This document shows, piece after piece, positions 20,992-32,291 of a DNA stretch of 64,000 nt. Below the pieces are notes generated by a model. The model saw only the letters and a list, made by a program, of their open reading frames with translations, was not told the DNA's origin and did no database searches. Within the stretch, counting starts at the first letter, position 1; each line of letters opens with the position of its first letter. A program made the position numbers and the translations under genes. The DNA is from Entomortierella parvispora (lineage: Eukaryota; Mortierellomycota; Mortierellomycetes; Mortierellales; Mortierellaceae): assembly GCA_963573315.1 (NCBI GenBank), contig OY752153.1, forward strand, positions 558,001 to 622,000, in the 5' to 3' direction.

Positions 20992-22963
20992 ATGTCCACC
21001 AAACAGCCACCTCTCTCTCCAGGGGCCAAGCCCCATGTCATTATCGTCGGGGCTGGAATCGGTGGTCTCACCCTTGCCCTGCTCTTGGAGCGTGCCGGTG
21101 TTTCCTACGTTGTCCTGGAAAAGACCTCGTATATTAAGCCTCTGGGTAATGAGAAGCCATCAACAGATGGCATGCAAGAGTCTTGTACTTGGAGAACTAA
21201 TTTTTTTTTTTTTTTTTTTTTTTTTGCAGGCTCTGCGTTATCTGTATCCGGGCAGGTGACCTATCTTTTCCGTCAACTCGGTATCTTTGAAGAGTTTGAG
21301 AATAAGTCTCTAATGTTTGAAGAAATCCAGACTTATGATGGTGAATGCAAGCCTGTCTACAATCTGGATTTCCGAGATGGTGTATCAATGTAGGTTGGAA
21401 AAAAAACCCCACACACTCTATTTGTTTGTGAATATCTGGCCTCCAAAGTTGTTCGTCTAAAAACCTGTTGTCATCCTTTTTTGAATAGGACTGGAGACGA
21501 ATGGCGCATTATTTCAAGGCCAATTCTCTATGACATGATCTATGACAAAGTCCCAAAGGAAAAGATTCATTTGAACAAGAGGGTTCTGACTATCCTTAAT
21601 GGGGACGCCGGTGCTCGCGTCAACTGTGCAGACGGATCTTCTTTTGACGGAGATATCATTGTGGGAGCCGATGGAGCGTACTCGCCAGTCAGACAGGGCC
21701 TGTTCAACTTGCTCAAGAAGATCAACAAACTCCCTTCTTCTGATGATGTCCCAATGCCATACAGCTACGTTTGTTTGGTTGGCCAGACTGAGGAGTTGGA
21801 TCCAGAAGAGTTCCCAGGCATTGGCAAGAGCTTTTGTTCTTTTGACTCGACAATAAGTATTGCAGCTCCTTATAAGGTAGCGCCAGAGCTTAGGAGCAAG
21901 ATGGATGATTTTCAATTGACCACTGACCTTGACTTTACTGGGAACTGATCTTACCTTTTTTTTTTTTTTTTTTTTTTGAAAATCTCAATGCATTTATCAT
22001 AGTGGGTGACTTTCCCTACCAAGCAGCGTACAATGTGTTGGATGGCCGTCGAGCATTTGAATGAGGCTTCAAGTAAAGAGCATGACAACTTTAAAGACTC
22101 TGATTGGGGTCCCGAGGCAGCCGGGATGATGGCCCAGGCAGTCCGTCACTTCCCAATCGTGAATGGAAGAAAGTCTGGGATGACCATGGGCCACCTTATT
22201 GACAAGACGGACAAGAATCAGATATCCAAAGTTGTGTTGGAAGAGAAGGTTTACACTACCTGGTACGGTGGCCGAACCGTTCTTCTAGGCGACGGTAAGA
22301 CGAATGACAGATTCCATAGCACTAAAAGCAGGCTGAACACAAGAAAAAAGTGCATCTAACAATTCGTCTTTGCTCCATCCATTTCATCTGGTTTGAATCA
22401 GCTTGCCACAAGGTAACCCGTGCAAAATGATTATAAAACACAAAAATCAAGGCAGCGATATGTTGCAGACAGTAATACTTACAAGGCTAAATCTCTGCCT
22501 TTCATCCCTTCTCTCGACCTAGTTGAATACCGCAGGAGGCGCGGGAGCAATGTCGGCTATTCATGACGCCATCTGTCTCGCCAATTGGCTCAATGTCCTT
22601 CCCACCCTTGCCGTACAGGATATCGAAACAGTATTTAAGGAATACTACGACGAACGCTACCCTCAGGTCATGGCATCCTATCGATCCAGCACGGTACTCG
22701 CCAAGGGCATGAAGAATAACACTACCGGTGCCCTCATTCGGTATTTTTACGCCAACATGCCAAAATGGCTTTGGGCGATTCTGTTGAAAAAGGCTGTTGC
22801 GTATCGGCCCCAGGCATCATTTTTGGACCCCGTCCAAGATACGGGAACCGTACCTCCTAGTGACCAGACGAGTTTGATCAAGACCAGGATCATTCTAGAG
22901 ATGATGGCTAAGAAGGATGCCTCACTCATTCCAGTCACCACTGCTGATCCCATTGTCGTGTAA
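20992..22963 (+). CDS. FAD-dependent monooxygenase, array copy 1
   Basis: A class A (PF01494-like) flavoprotein monooxygenase of 481 aa, expected to use FAD and NAD(P)H to hydroxylate or epoxidise an aromatic or polyketide/terpenoid-like substrate; the substrate is unknown. Six exons: 20992-21145, 21230-21389, 21489-21876, 22003-22294, an 11-nt microexon 22402-22412, and 22523-22963. The Rossmann motif VGAGIGG is at residues 19-25 with the ribose-binding Glu at 43. The middle DG motif VGADGAYS is at 163-170. The second FAD motif, GDACHK-x-NPAGGAGA, starts at residue 330 and is built across the microexon. The final motif residues fit the family consensus GDAxHxxxPxxGxG. No signal peptide or C-terminal membrane anchor is apparent. 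The frame is intact. Intron 1 ends in a T run of about 25 bp. Confidence 0.9.
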
Positions 22964-23433
22964 GATATCTGAGCGCCATGTTGTCAAGTGCCATTCGCGG
23001 GATACCTCTCTGGAGACACCGATGCAGGAAGGTGAAATGGACACACAACGGCTAGTCAAATTGGACTACCTGGATGATGTTGGAGATGCTACGATAATAA
23101 ACATTATCGTTGCACTGTACATGTACAAAATAGCGGCTATATGTGGCGGCTGTGACAGCGAACACGTGGACGGCCGCTGCCTTTCACTTAGCAGCACTTC
23201 CCTTCCCTTTTTGTGAAATGCCTGCATTTCTTCTACTGAGTGAGAATTCGCTGAATGAGGCCAAGGCGCATTCGTAAGGGGCGTTAGATCGGGTAGCGAG
23301 CAAGACAATCATGGTGGCAATGTTGGAGCGAAAGACAAGAGCCGTTGTCCACTCCACTCACCGCTCTTTTGATAGGGGTGATAGTACGCGACTGGGCTCG
23401 GAAGAAAGGCAGCCAACCAATCACGAAGCGGTA

Positions 23434-23475
23434 ATTTTGGTGGAGTCCAAAGGAGCAAGACGAGACAAGTCGTGT
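23434..23475 (+). promoter_or_regulatory. Shared upstream block, monooxygenase copy 2
   Basis: TTTTGGTGGAG near 23435, followed by a degenerate GACGAGACAAG in place of the GACGCGACG part; about 380 bp before the start codon. Confidence 0.45.
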
Positions 23476-23815
23476 CGCGCGAACGGGCGCGCCAAGGTGG
23501 TCGATGCGTTATGCTCGTTAGACGTGCTTTCATCTCCAATGGTGCCTCGACTGAAACTAACAAGCAAGGAGACAGTTTTGAACCGTGTGCACACCTTGGA
23601 CCGAAAAAACTGTTCCACAGCATGCAGGTCTTCCAACTGCTCTCTTTGTGTCCATCTTTGATGTGCATCCCGTCGAGTCATCTGGCCAGCTCTGTCATTC
23701 TGTCATTTCTTCCATCTCTCATCCTTCATCTCTCATCCCTCATCCCTCATCCTTCATCCCTCATCCCTCCTCTCTCCTCTCTCCTCTCTCCTCTCTCCTC
23801 GCCCTTCCTAAACCC

Positions 23816-25779
23816 ATGTCTACCGACTCGCAGCCTGTCTCTCCAGGAGCCAAGCCCCATGTCATTATCGTCGGAGCCGGAATCGGTGGTCTCACGCTCG
23901 CCCTGCTCCTAGAGCGTGCCGGTGTTTCCTATGTTATCCTAGAAAAGACAAAGTCCATCAAACCACTGGGTAACAGCATGCGACTTTTGATTTCTATACA
24001 ACTGTCGCTTTTTTTGGAAGGAAGTCCACTCTACTGAAATTGTGATCTGACCTTTGCAGGTTCCGCTCTTTCTGTGGGCGGACAGATGGCCTATCTTTTC
24101 CGTCAGCTCGGTATTTTCGAAGAGTTTGAAAACAAGACTCTGATGTTTGAAGAAATCCAACGTCATGACGGCGAGTGCAATCCTACTAGCAAGATGGATT
24201 TGAGACCGGGCGTCCCAATGTAAGCAGAAACGATAGCCCTTGGCCCTCTGAAGGAACTCCCCTGTTCATATCGCTCATCTCTCTTTGTGTTTTCTTTGTT
24301 TTTATAGGACCGGTTATGAGTGGCGCATCGTCGCGCGACCCATCCTCTACGACATGATCTATGACAAGATCCCAAAGGAAAAAATTCTTCTGAATAGGCG
24401 AGTTGTCTCTATCCTTAACGGAGACATTGGCGCCCGTGTTGAATGTACGGATGGATCCACTTTTGATGGGGACATCGTCGTGGGAGCCGATGGAGCGTAC
24501 TCTCCAGTAAGACAGGGCTTGTTCCAGTGGCTAAAGAAGAGCGCCAAACTCACCTCCTCAGATGATGTCCCCATGCCATACAACTGTGTGTGCTTGGTAG
24601 GTCAGACTAGAGAACTGGATCCGGAAGAATTTCCTGCTATCGGCAAAAGCATCAGTGCCTTTGACGCCATGACGAGTGTTACAACTCCTTACACGGTAAT
24701 TCTACAGGATGACTTACCCTTGTTCAAGGAACATGTCATTGCAGGCGACTTACTGGTATCCCTTTTCTTTGTGGTACAACCCACTATGAAATATCACAGT
24801 GGGTGACCTTCACTACCAAGCAACGTACAATGTGTTGGATGGTAGTCGAGCAGTTGGATGACTCGTCAAGCAAAGAGAATGACAGCTTCAGAAACTCCGA
24901 ATGGGGGCCTGAGGCTGCTGAAGTCATGGCCCAGAAAGTTCGTGACTTTCCAATAGTGAATGGAGGAAAGCCCGGGATAACCATGGGTCATTTGATTGAC
25001 AAAACGGACAAGAATCTGATTTCCAAGGTTGTTTTAGAGGAAAAGGTCTACAAGACCTGGTACGGTGGTCGAATTGTTCTTCTGGGAGACGGTAAAGACG
25101 AAGAATTATAGTTACAAGTGACAAGAGAAGAACAAGAGCACGATGTTTCTAACTTTTTTTTTTTTTTTTTTTTTTTTTTTGGCTTGCTATCTTGCGCTAC
25201 CAATTACTCCGATTCCGAATAAGCTTGCCACAAGGTAGTCATCCACGTTATCAACAACATCAAAAGATCAACACAATCATCTGATAGAGACCACGGTTCT
25301 GACTAAACTAAACCTCTCTTTCTTTTTCGATACTCAAGCTAAATCCTGCTGGAGGACATGGAGCAATGTCGGCGATGCATGATGCCCTGTGTCTTGCCAA
25401 TTGGATCAATGTACTTCCCTCTCTTGCCGTTCATGATCTTGAGGCTGCCTTTAAAGAATATTACGGCGAGCGCTATCCTCAAGCCATTGCTTCTTACCGG
25501 ATCAGCGCAATGTATGCCAAAGGCATGAAGAATAACACTACCGGAGCCATCATTCGGTTTGTCAACGCCCACATGCCACAGTGGCTATGGGTGCTTCGTT
25601 TGAAAACGGCTGTTGCGTATCGGCCTCAGGCATCATTTTTGGACCCGGTCGAAGATACAGGGACCGTACCGTCTAGTGACCAGCCAAGTTTGATCAAGAC
25701 CAGGATCATTCTACAGATGATGGCCAAGAAGGATTCGTCTCCCCTACCAGCCACCACTGCTGATCCCGTTGTTGTCTAA
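23816..25779 (+). CDS. FAD-dependent monooxygenase, array copy 2
   Basis: Intact, 481 aa. Exons 23816-23969, 24060-24219, 24308-24695, 24800-25091, microexon 25224-25234, and 25339-25779, each the same length as in copy 1. The last exon starts LNPAGGHGAMSAMHDA, with His replacing the usual Ala in the GGAGA loop next to the flavin, a difference that may matter for activity. It converges on secreted-peptide gene copy 1, about 270 bp away. Its 3' end is also found in copies 3 and 4, which marks it as a donor in the rearrangements that followed. Confidence 0.9.
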
Positions 25780-26052
25780 GATTCTGAGCGCCATGTTGTG
25801 AAGTGCCATTCTCAGGATACCTCTCTGGAGACACATGTTGCAAGAAGGTCAACAATTCATGAAACGGACACACAACAGCCAGTCCAGTTTAATAAAAAAA
25901 GAAGTGGATCACTGCAATAATGATGGTGGTGCTACGACTAGAATCTACTGTAAGAAAAAAAACAGCAGATGGATGTGGCGGCGGTGGCAATGTGGAATGG
26001 GGAGCACCAAGAGAACAATGAGGATCTTTGAGACCTTGTCTTGTTACACTTC

Positions 26053-26283
26053 TTAGCAGCAAAACCTAGGGACGCCATCGACAGGGCATCCGATGAAGCA
26101 GGGGGTTTGGTTACAGCAGATAGCGCCTTGAGCTTCTTGATCAGCCATGAACTGGACGAATTCATTTGCAGTGGCGAGTTTGGTGACTCCATTGTCGACT
26201 GGAGTGGCGTTCGTGGTGCTCACCATGAATGAGAACATGAAGATTGCAACAAGAACAGGAAGACGGGAGCGAGGAGCCATCAT
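26053..26283 (-). CDS. Small secreted cysteine-rich peptide, copy 1
   Basis: 76 aa in one exon. Residues 1-26 form a signal peptide (basic start MMAPRSRLP, hydrophobic core, cleavage likely after TTNA). A propeptide-like stretch of about 28 residues follows. The C-terminal 22 residues hold all six cysteines of the mature part, ICCNQTPCFIGC and then PRFCC, spaced CC-C-C-CC with the chain ending exactly on the last CC. Four copies occur in the window. The spacing superficially resembles disulfide-rich peptide toxins and defensin-like or effector peptides, but no homology is claimed. A TATA box sits about 230 bp upstream. Confidence 0.8.
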   Translation of the reverse strand: MMAPRSRLPVLVAIFMFSFMVSTTNATPVDNGVTKLATANEFVQFMADQEAQGAICCNQTPCFIGCPVDGVPRFCC

Positions 26284-26511
26284 GACTGGGATATGGTTTG
26301 AGGTTAGGAAGGCTGAAAGTATCAGGGAATATTATGTAATTTGGTTAGATCGTGGGTGTTGAGTAACGGACAAACTGAACAGCGGTCACAATGCCTTACT
26401 TTAGGGGGCTGGTTAGGATCTTTTTTTGCGTGGCGAGTGATGGTGCGAGTCTCGAGTCTTGTGGTACGATGAGATGAGTGTTGGTGCATGGAATCGGGCA
26501 GGTGCGACCTC

Positions 26512-26519
26512 TTTATATA
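26512..26519 (-). promoter_or_regulatory. TATA box of secreted-peptide gene copy 1
   Basis: TATATAAA on the minus strand. Downstream lies a probable 5'-leader intron with a GTAAGG donor and a CTTTCAG acceptor just before the ATG. Both are identical in the other copies. Confidence 0.6.
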
Positions 26520-27004
26520 CGTGAAGAGGGCGGAAAGACGAAGAGTTGACAGGGGTAAGAAATGTCCACTGTGCATTCTGTGAATTGAAAAACCGTGGGT
26601 GTAAAAGGCAAGGGAATGTCACGTAAAGTGAGGACAGGAAAGCATGGGCAGGAAAAAGAAAAGACAACGCCAAGGTCAAATGCATGAAACCAAAGGGTGC
26701 ATGATAACCATGAGACGCTAGAAGATCGGCGCGACTATAACAACTAACTAGTAAGCGTTTCCGGAATGTTATAATACTGCTTTACGGGCTACTACCAGTG
26801 TGCAGCCGAGGGACTAAAAAGTTCTGTCTCTGCCGCTGTCACAGAATCCTCGCGCTCCTCTTCCCGGCCCGATTCCACAATGCTGTTGATTGTGAGGGCG
26901 ACCACCTTATACCATCGCCCTCTCACCTTCCAAGGCTTGACATTTCCTTGATCACGCATGCCTTGCTTCAGGAAGAAGGGGGCTGCATCACCATCAATCG
27001 CCAG

Positions 27005-27780
27005 GATCGGTCTCTCCCACGGCCTCTTCTGAATCCGAGTACTCGTTGCTGAACTCGTCTGAGGACCAGTCTGAGGACCAGTCGCGCAACAATTCTCCCT
27101 CCAGTGTCTCTGGCTTTCATTCTCTCACGCCCATCGAGTCTAGAATAGGTGCGAACTGAAGGGGCTGCGTAAGTTCTGTGGAAGAGTGTCAGTTCAGGAT
27201 CTTCCTTGGAGGGGCTGATGAAGAAGACACACTTGGACGACTTATTTCATCCTGCCTCTGTAAGGGATCTATGAAATATGTTCATGCGGAATGGTAAGCA
27301 CTACTCTAGCTAGAATGTGACTAAAGAAATGCCGTGGGAGTGAGCACTCACACAAATCTAGCATGAATGCATGGCGAACGAGGAGTCGTATCACTTACTT
27401 TGAACTAACCGTTTCTGGCATTTAGGGACGAATTGGATCCTGGAAGATACCAGAGACGCTAAGAGCGGTATTCAAGATTGACAAGTCGTACATGGTCTTT
27501 GGGTCGCTATTTGTAAGCTGCATTGGATTCCTTCAGCTAATCATCTCTACATTCTGGAGGAGGGGTGGAGGTGGCGTTTTCAGGACTGGTGGATTCGGCC
27601 TAGGCGGCAAGAGGTAGGGAGGTGAGCGACAGAGGGAGGGAGCATTGGAGGCGTCCTCGTCGTGGCTCTTATTTTTGGTTTGTTCAAGCCGGTCTACCTG
27701 ACCTATCAGTTAGTGAATAGAGTGTGGCGGCGCGTCCTGGCCAACGCTGAAATGATGGTGTTGGTGGTCCGGTGGTCAAG
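27005..27780 (+). pseudogene. Relic of a RING-CH (MARCH-type) ubiquitin ligase gene, first copy
   Basis: Exon-like pieces line up in order. A Ser/Gln-rich head (27005-27168) ends in an in-frame stop. A RINGv piece (about 27179-27293) includes LGRLISSCLCKGSMKYVHAE, and its continuation (27362 onward) supplies CMNAWRTRSRITYFEL; together they restore the VHxxC-x3-W pattern across a GTAAGC...TAG intron. Then come a transmembrane piece, MVFGSLFVSCIGFLQLIIS, at 27426-27618 and LIFGLFKPVYLTYQLVNRV near 27670. The family normally anchors such E3 ligases in membranes. One zinc ligand (second Cys of CxxC) is replaced and the CxxC after YFEL is missing, so it is not functional as read. Confidence 0.65.
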
Positions 27781-28226
27781 TACAAGCCAATCCCGTCTAT
27801 TCAACTTGATACAGAGCGCTGTGAACATCTATTGGTCCAAGAGGCCCAACGCGTCCTCTCTGCAATCAATTGACTTTCAGGTATTGACGACAATCTCCCC
27901 GCTACTTCTGCTGGTTGTAGACTGCCAGCGTGCGTGCGTAGATTGTCGGCGTGCTGGGAACGAACAAGTTGCTGTGTTTTGTTCGATAACAAAAAGCTGA
28001 CGTCAGATGGTGTCAAAATTAATTTGGCCCGGGGAAGGACGAGGGCCGCACGTTCACTGAGGGGAAATTCCTCTTTTGGACGCAACATGGAACGGAATGC
28101 GAATGTGCACAATACAGAAGTCGACACAGCCCATGATCAACCCATGGCCCAGAATCTGAAAAACATGACCTTTCCTAGGAGAACGGGTGCGGGATGGGGG
28201 AAGTTTTCTTTCTTTACTAGTCTTCG
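27174..28226. other. Unpaired spacer of palindrome 1
   Basis: About 1.05 kb that is not inverted. The left part holds RING-CH gene relics. The right part (27800-28226) has no recognisable gene; a 108-codon ORF at 27934-28260 has no protein-like motifs. Confidence 0.7.
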
Positions 28227-28880
28227 CTTACGCAGCCCCTTCAGTTCGCACCTATTCTAGACTCGGTGGGCGTGAGAGAATGAAAGCCAGAGACACTGGA
28301 GGGAGAATTGTTGCGCGACTGGTCCTCAGACTGGTCCTCAGACGAGTTCAGCAACGAGTACTCGGATTCAGAAGAGGCCGTGGGAGAGACCGATCCTGGC
28401 GATTGATGGTGATGCAGCCCCCTTCTTCCTGAAGCAAGGCATGCGTGATCAAGGAAATGTCAAGCCTTGGAAGGTGAGAGGGCGATGGTATAAGGTGGTC
28501 GCCCTCACAATCAACAGCATTGTGGAATCGGGCCGGGAAGAGGAGCGCGAGGATTCTGTGACAGCGGCAGAGACAGAACTTTTTAGTCCCTCGGCTGCAC
28601 ACTGGTAGTAGCCCGTAAAGCAGTATTATAACATTCCGGAAACGCTTACTAGTTAGTTGTAATAGTCGCGCCGATCTTCTAGCGTCTCATGGTTATCATG
28701 CACCCTTTGGTTTCATGCATTTGACCTTGGCGTTGTCTTTTCTTTTTCCTGCCCATGCTTTCCTGTCCTCACTTTACGTGACATTCCCTTGCCTTTTACA
28801 CCCACGGTTTTTCAATTCACAGAATGCACAGTGGACATTTCTTACCCCTGTCAACTCTTCGTCTTTCCGCCCTCTTCACG

Positions 28881-28888
28881 TATATAAA
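28881..28888 (+). promoter_or_regulatory. TATA box of secreted-peptide gene copy 2
   Basis: TATATAAA, 229 bp before the copy 2 ATG, in an arm position exactly mirrored at 26512-26519. Confidence 0.6.
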
Positions 28889-29116
28889 GAGGTCGCACCT
28901 GCCCGATTCCATGCACCAACACTCATCTCATCGTACCACAAGACTCGAGACTCGCACCATCACTCGCCACGCAAAAAAAGATCCTAACCAGCCCCCTAAA
29001 GTAAGGCATTGTGACCGCTGTTCAGTTTGTCCGTTACTCAACACCCACGATCTAACCAAATTACATAATATTCCCTGATACTTTCAGCCTTCCTAACCTC
29101 AAACCATATCCCAGTC

Positions 29117-29347
29117 ATGATGGCTCCTCGCTCCCGTCTTCCTGTTCTTGTTGCAATCTTCATGTTCTCATTCATGGTGAGCACCACGAACGCCACTCCA
29201 GTCGACAATGGAGTCACCAAACTCGCCACTGCAAATGAATTCGTCCAGTTCATGGCTGATCAAGAAGCTCAAGGCGCTACCTGCTGTGACCGAACCCCTT
29301 GCTTCATCGGATGCCCTGTCGATGGCGTCCCTAGGTTTTGCTGCTAA
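29117..29347 (+). CDS. Small secreted cysteine-rich peptide, copy 2
   Basis: 76 aa, same signal and pro-region as copy 1. Three residues differ, all just before or inside the cysteine core (ATCCDRTPC in place of AICCNQTPC). The six cysteines are kept. That the only changes fall in the presumed mature peptide, while the flanks are the same, suggests diversification, though three changes are few. Confidence 0.8.
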   Translation: MMAPRSRLPVLVAIFMFSFMVSTTNATPVDNGVTKLATANEFVQFMADQEAQGATCCDRTPCFIGCPVDGVPRFCC

Positions 29348-29715
29348 GAAGTGTAACAAGACAAGGTCTCAAAGATCCTCATTGTTCTCTTGGTGCTCCC
29401 CATTCCACATTGCCACCGCCGCCACATCCATCTGCTGTTTTTTTTCTTACAGTAGATTCTAGTCGTAGCACCACCATCATTATTGCAGTGATCCACTTCT
29501 TTTTTTATTAAACTGGACTGGCTGTTGTGTGTCCGTTTCATGAATTGTTGACCTTCTTGCAACATGTGTCTCCAGAGAGATATCCTGAGAATGGCACTTC
29601 ATAACATGGCGCTCAGTATCTTAGACAACAACGGGATCAGCAGTGGTGGTTGCTTCGGTAGATCGTCTGAAGCAAAGGTAGAAGAAAGAGGAAAAAAGAA
29701 TACCAAGGCAAATAG

Positions 29716-29774
29716 ATTGGTGGCGTAATAGTGTGAGATTCTGGCTTCAGGCTTCAGACGCGACGCGACATGCC
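29716..29774 (+). promoter_or_regulatory. Shared upstream block, monooxygenase copy 3
   Basis: ATTGGTGGCG then GACGCGACGCGACATGCC (29757-29774), about 360 bp before the former start codon. The whole flank 29655-29945 is a copy of the flank of monooxygenase copy 1. Confidence 0.5.
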
Positions 29775-30073
29775 AATGACCACGGTGGACACACACATGT
29801 CAACGGTTGGATTATGGCGCGTCCTATCTCATACAAAGGCCGACAATCAGCTCGACCACACCAAGTTGTCTCACAGTTCTCTGATCCAAACGATTGTCGC
29901 ACAAGACACATCGCTCCCTTGCGTCCCATGACCATGACTAATTCGTGGCGGTCATCTCTCTCCATCTCTTTCATCTCTCGCATCTCTCTCTCTCTCTCAT
30001 CTCATTCATCCCTCCCATCTCTTTCATCCCTTATCTGCGGCCCTCCTCTCATTGCTATACTCCAGTCTCAACT

Positions 30074-32017
30074 CATGTCCACCAAACATCCACCTCTCTC
30101 CAGGGGCCAAGCCTAATGTCATTATCGTATGAGCTGGAATCGGTGGTCGCATGCTTGCTTTGCTCCTAGAACGTGCTGGTGTCCCCTACGTTGTCCTGGA
30201 AAAGACCTCGTCCATTAAGTCTCTTGGTAATGAGAAGCCATCAACAGATGGCACGCAAGTGTCTTGTACTTGGAGAACTGTCATCCTGACTTTTTTTTTT
30301 TTTTTTTTTTTTTTTTTACAGGTGACCTACCTCTTCCGTCAACCCGGTATCTTTCAAGAGTTTGAGTACAAGTCTCTGATGTTTGAAGAAATCCGGACTT
30401 ATGATGGTGAATGCAAGCCTGTCTACAACCTGGATTTCCGAGATGGTGTATCAATGTAAGTTGAAAAAAAACCCCCACACACTCTATTTGTTTGTGAATA
30501 TCTGGCCTCCAAAGTTGTTCGTCTAAAAACCTGTTGTCATCCTTTTTTGAATAGGACTGGAGGCGAATGGCGCATCATTTCAAGGCCAATTCTCTATGAC
30601 ATGATCTATGACAAAGTCCCAAAGGAAAAGATTCATTTGAACAAGAGGGTTCTGACCATCCTTAATGGGGACGCTGGTGCTCGCGTCAACTGTGCAGACA
30701 GATCTTCTTTTGACGGAGATATCATTGTGGGAGCCGATGGAGCGTACTCGCCAGTCAGACAGGGCCTGTTCAACTTGCTCAAGAAGATCAACAAACTTCC
30801 TTCCTCTGATGATGTCCCAATGCCCTACAGCTACGTTTGTTTGGTTGGCCAGACTGAGGAGTTGGATCCAGAAGAGTTCCCAGGCATTGGCAAGAGCTTT
30901 TGTACTTTTGACTCGACAATAAGTATTGCAGCCCCTTATAAGGTAGCGCCAGTGCTTAGGAGCAAGATGGATAATTTTCAATTGACCATTGACCTTGACT
31001 TTACTGGGAACTGATCTCACCTTTTTTTTTTTTTTTTTTTTTTTTTTTTGAAAATCTCAATGAAATATCATAGTGGGTGACTTTCCCTACCAAGCAGCGT
31101 ACAATGTGTTGGATGGCCGTCGAGCATTTGAATGAGGCTTCAAGTAAAGAGCATGACAACTTTAGAGACTCTGATTGGGGTCCCGAGGCAGCCGGGATGA
31201 TGGCCCAGGCAGTCCGTCACTTCCCAATCGTGAATGGAGGAAAGTCTGGGATGACCATGGGTCACCTTATTGACAAGACGGACAAGAATCAGATATCCAA
31301 AGTTGTGTTGGAAGAGAAGGTTTACACTACCTGGTACGGTGGCCGAACCGTTCTTCTAGGCGACGGTAAGATGAATGACAGATTCCATAGTACTAAAAGC
31401 AGGCTGAACACAAGAAAAGAATGCATCTAACAATTCGTCTTTGCTCCATCCATTTCATCTGGCTTGAATCGGCTTGCCACAAGGTAACCCGTGCAAAATG
31501 ATTATAAAACACAAAAATCAAGGCAGCGATATGTTGCAGACAGCGATACTTCAAGCTTAAATCCCTATCTTTCACCCCTTCTCTCGACCTAGTTGAATAC
31601 CGCAGGAGGCGCGGGAGCAATGTCGGCTATTCATGACGCCCTCTGTCTTGCCAATTGGATCAATGTACTTCCCTCTCTTGCCGTGCATGATCTTGAGGCT
31701 GCCTTTAAAGAGTATTGCGACGAGCGCCATCCTCAAGCCATGACTCCTTACCGCACCAGCGCAATGTATGCCAATGGCATGAAGAATAACACTACCGGAG
31801 CCATCATTCGGTTTTTCAACGCCTACATGCCACTTCATTTGAAAAAAGCTGTCGCGTATCGGCCCCAGGCATCATTTTTGGACCCGGTCGAAGATACGGA
31901 GGCCGTACCGCCTAGTGACCAGCTAAGTTTGATCAAGACCAGGATCATTCTAGAGATGATGGCCAAGAGGGATTCGTCTCCCTACCAGCCACCACTGCCG
32001 ATCCCGTTGTTGTCTAA
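30074..32017 (+). pseudogene. FAD-dependent monooxygenase pseudogene, array copy 3 (copy 1/copy 2 chimera)
   Basis: Homologous to copy 1 across exons 1-4, but broken in several ways. Relative to copy 1, a 2-base deletion near 30098 shifts the frame in exon 1. The Rossmann loop has a TGA at about 30129-30131. The start of exon 2 (the SALSVSG segment) is deleted, so the acceptor falls straight on GTGACC. A 1-base deletion near 31980 alters the C-terminus. In the last exon the sequence changes from copy 1-like to copy 2-like at about 31640. Part of the left arm of palindrome 2. Confidence 0.85.
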
Positions 32018-32291
32018 GATACTGAGCGCCATGTTATGAAGTGCCATTCTCAGGATACCTCTCTGGAGACACATGTTGCAAGAAGGTCAACAATTCATGA
32101 AACGGACACACAACAGCCAGTCCAGTTTAATAAAAAAAGAAGTGGATCACTGCAATAATGATGGTGGTGCTACGACTAGCATCTACTGTAAGAAAAAAAC
32201 AGCAGATTGATGTGGCGGCGGCGGCAATGTGGAACAGGGAAAACACCAAGAGAACAATGAGGATCTTTGAGACCTTGTCTTGTTACACTTC

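Larger units (their letters stand above)
25750..27173. repeat. Palindrome 1, left arm
   Basis: Reverse complement of 28227-29650, with all compared landmarks pairing about a centre at 27700. The arm contains the 3' tip of monooxygenase copy 2, secreted-peptide gene copy 1 with its promoter, and the 5' part of a RING-CH gene relic. Only scattered mismatches were seen. Confidence 0.9.
28227..29650. repeat. Palindrome 1, right arm
   Basis: Inverted partner of 25750-27173. The outer end stops at TGGTGGTTG, where the sequence changes to DNA homologous to the region upstream of monooxygenase copy 1. Confidence 0.9.

Noticed and set aside
23700-23810. Possible CRISPR-like or satellite array in CTCATCC repeats
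   Set aside because: The units are 5-7 bp with no spacers. It is a simple-sequence leader of the kind found before the other array genes.
26053-26283. Homology of the secreted peptide to conotoxins
   Set aside because: Only the cysteine spacing CC-C-C-CC is shared. There is no other sequence support, and cysteine patterns recur by convergence.
26413-26685. ORFs of 84-90 codons in the peptide-gene promoters (also at 28715, 28824, 32643, 34945)
   Set aside because: They span the TATA box and leader of the peptide genes, show no protein-like composition and recur only because the DNA is duplicated.
26798-27052. 84-codon ORF MCSRGTKKF... repeated four times
   Set aside because: It lies in the inverted arms in a different frame from the RING-CH head, and its conservation follows from DNA duplication.
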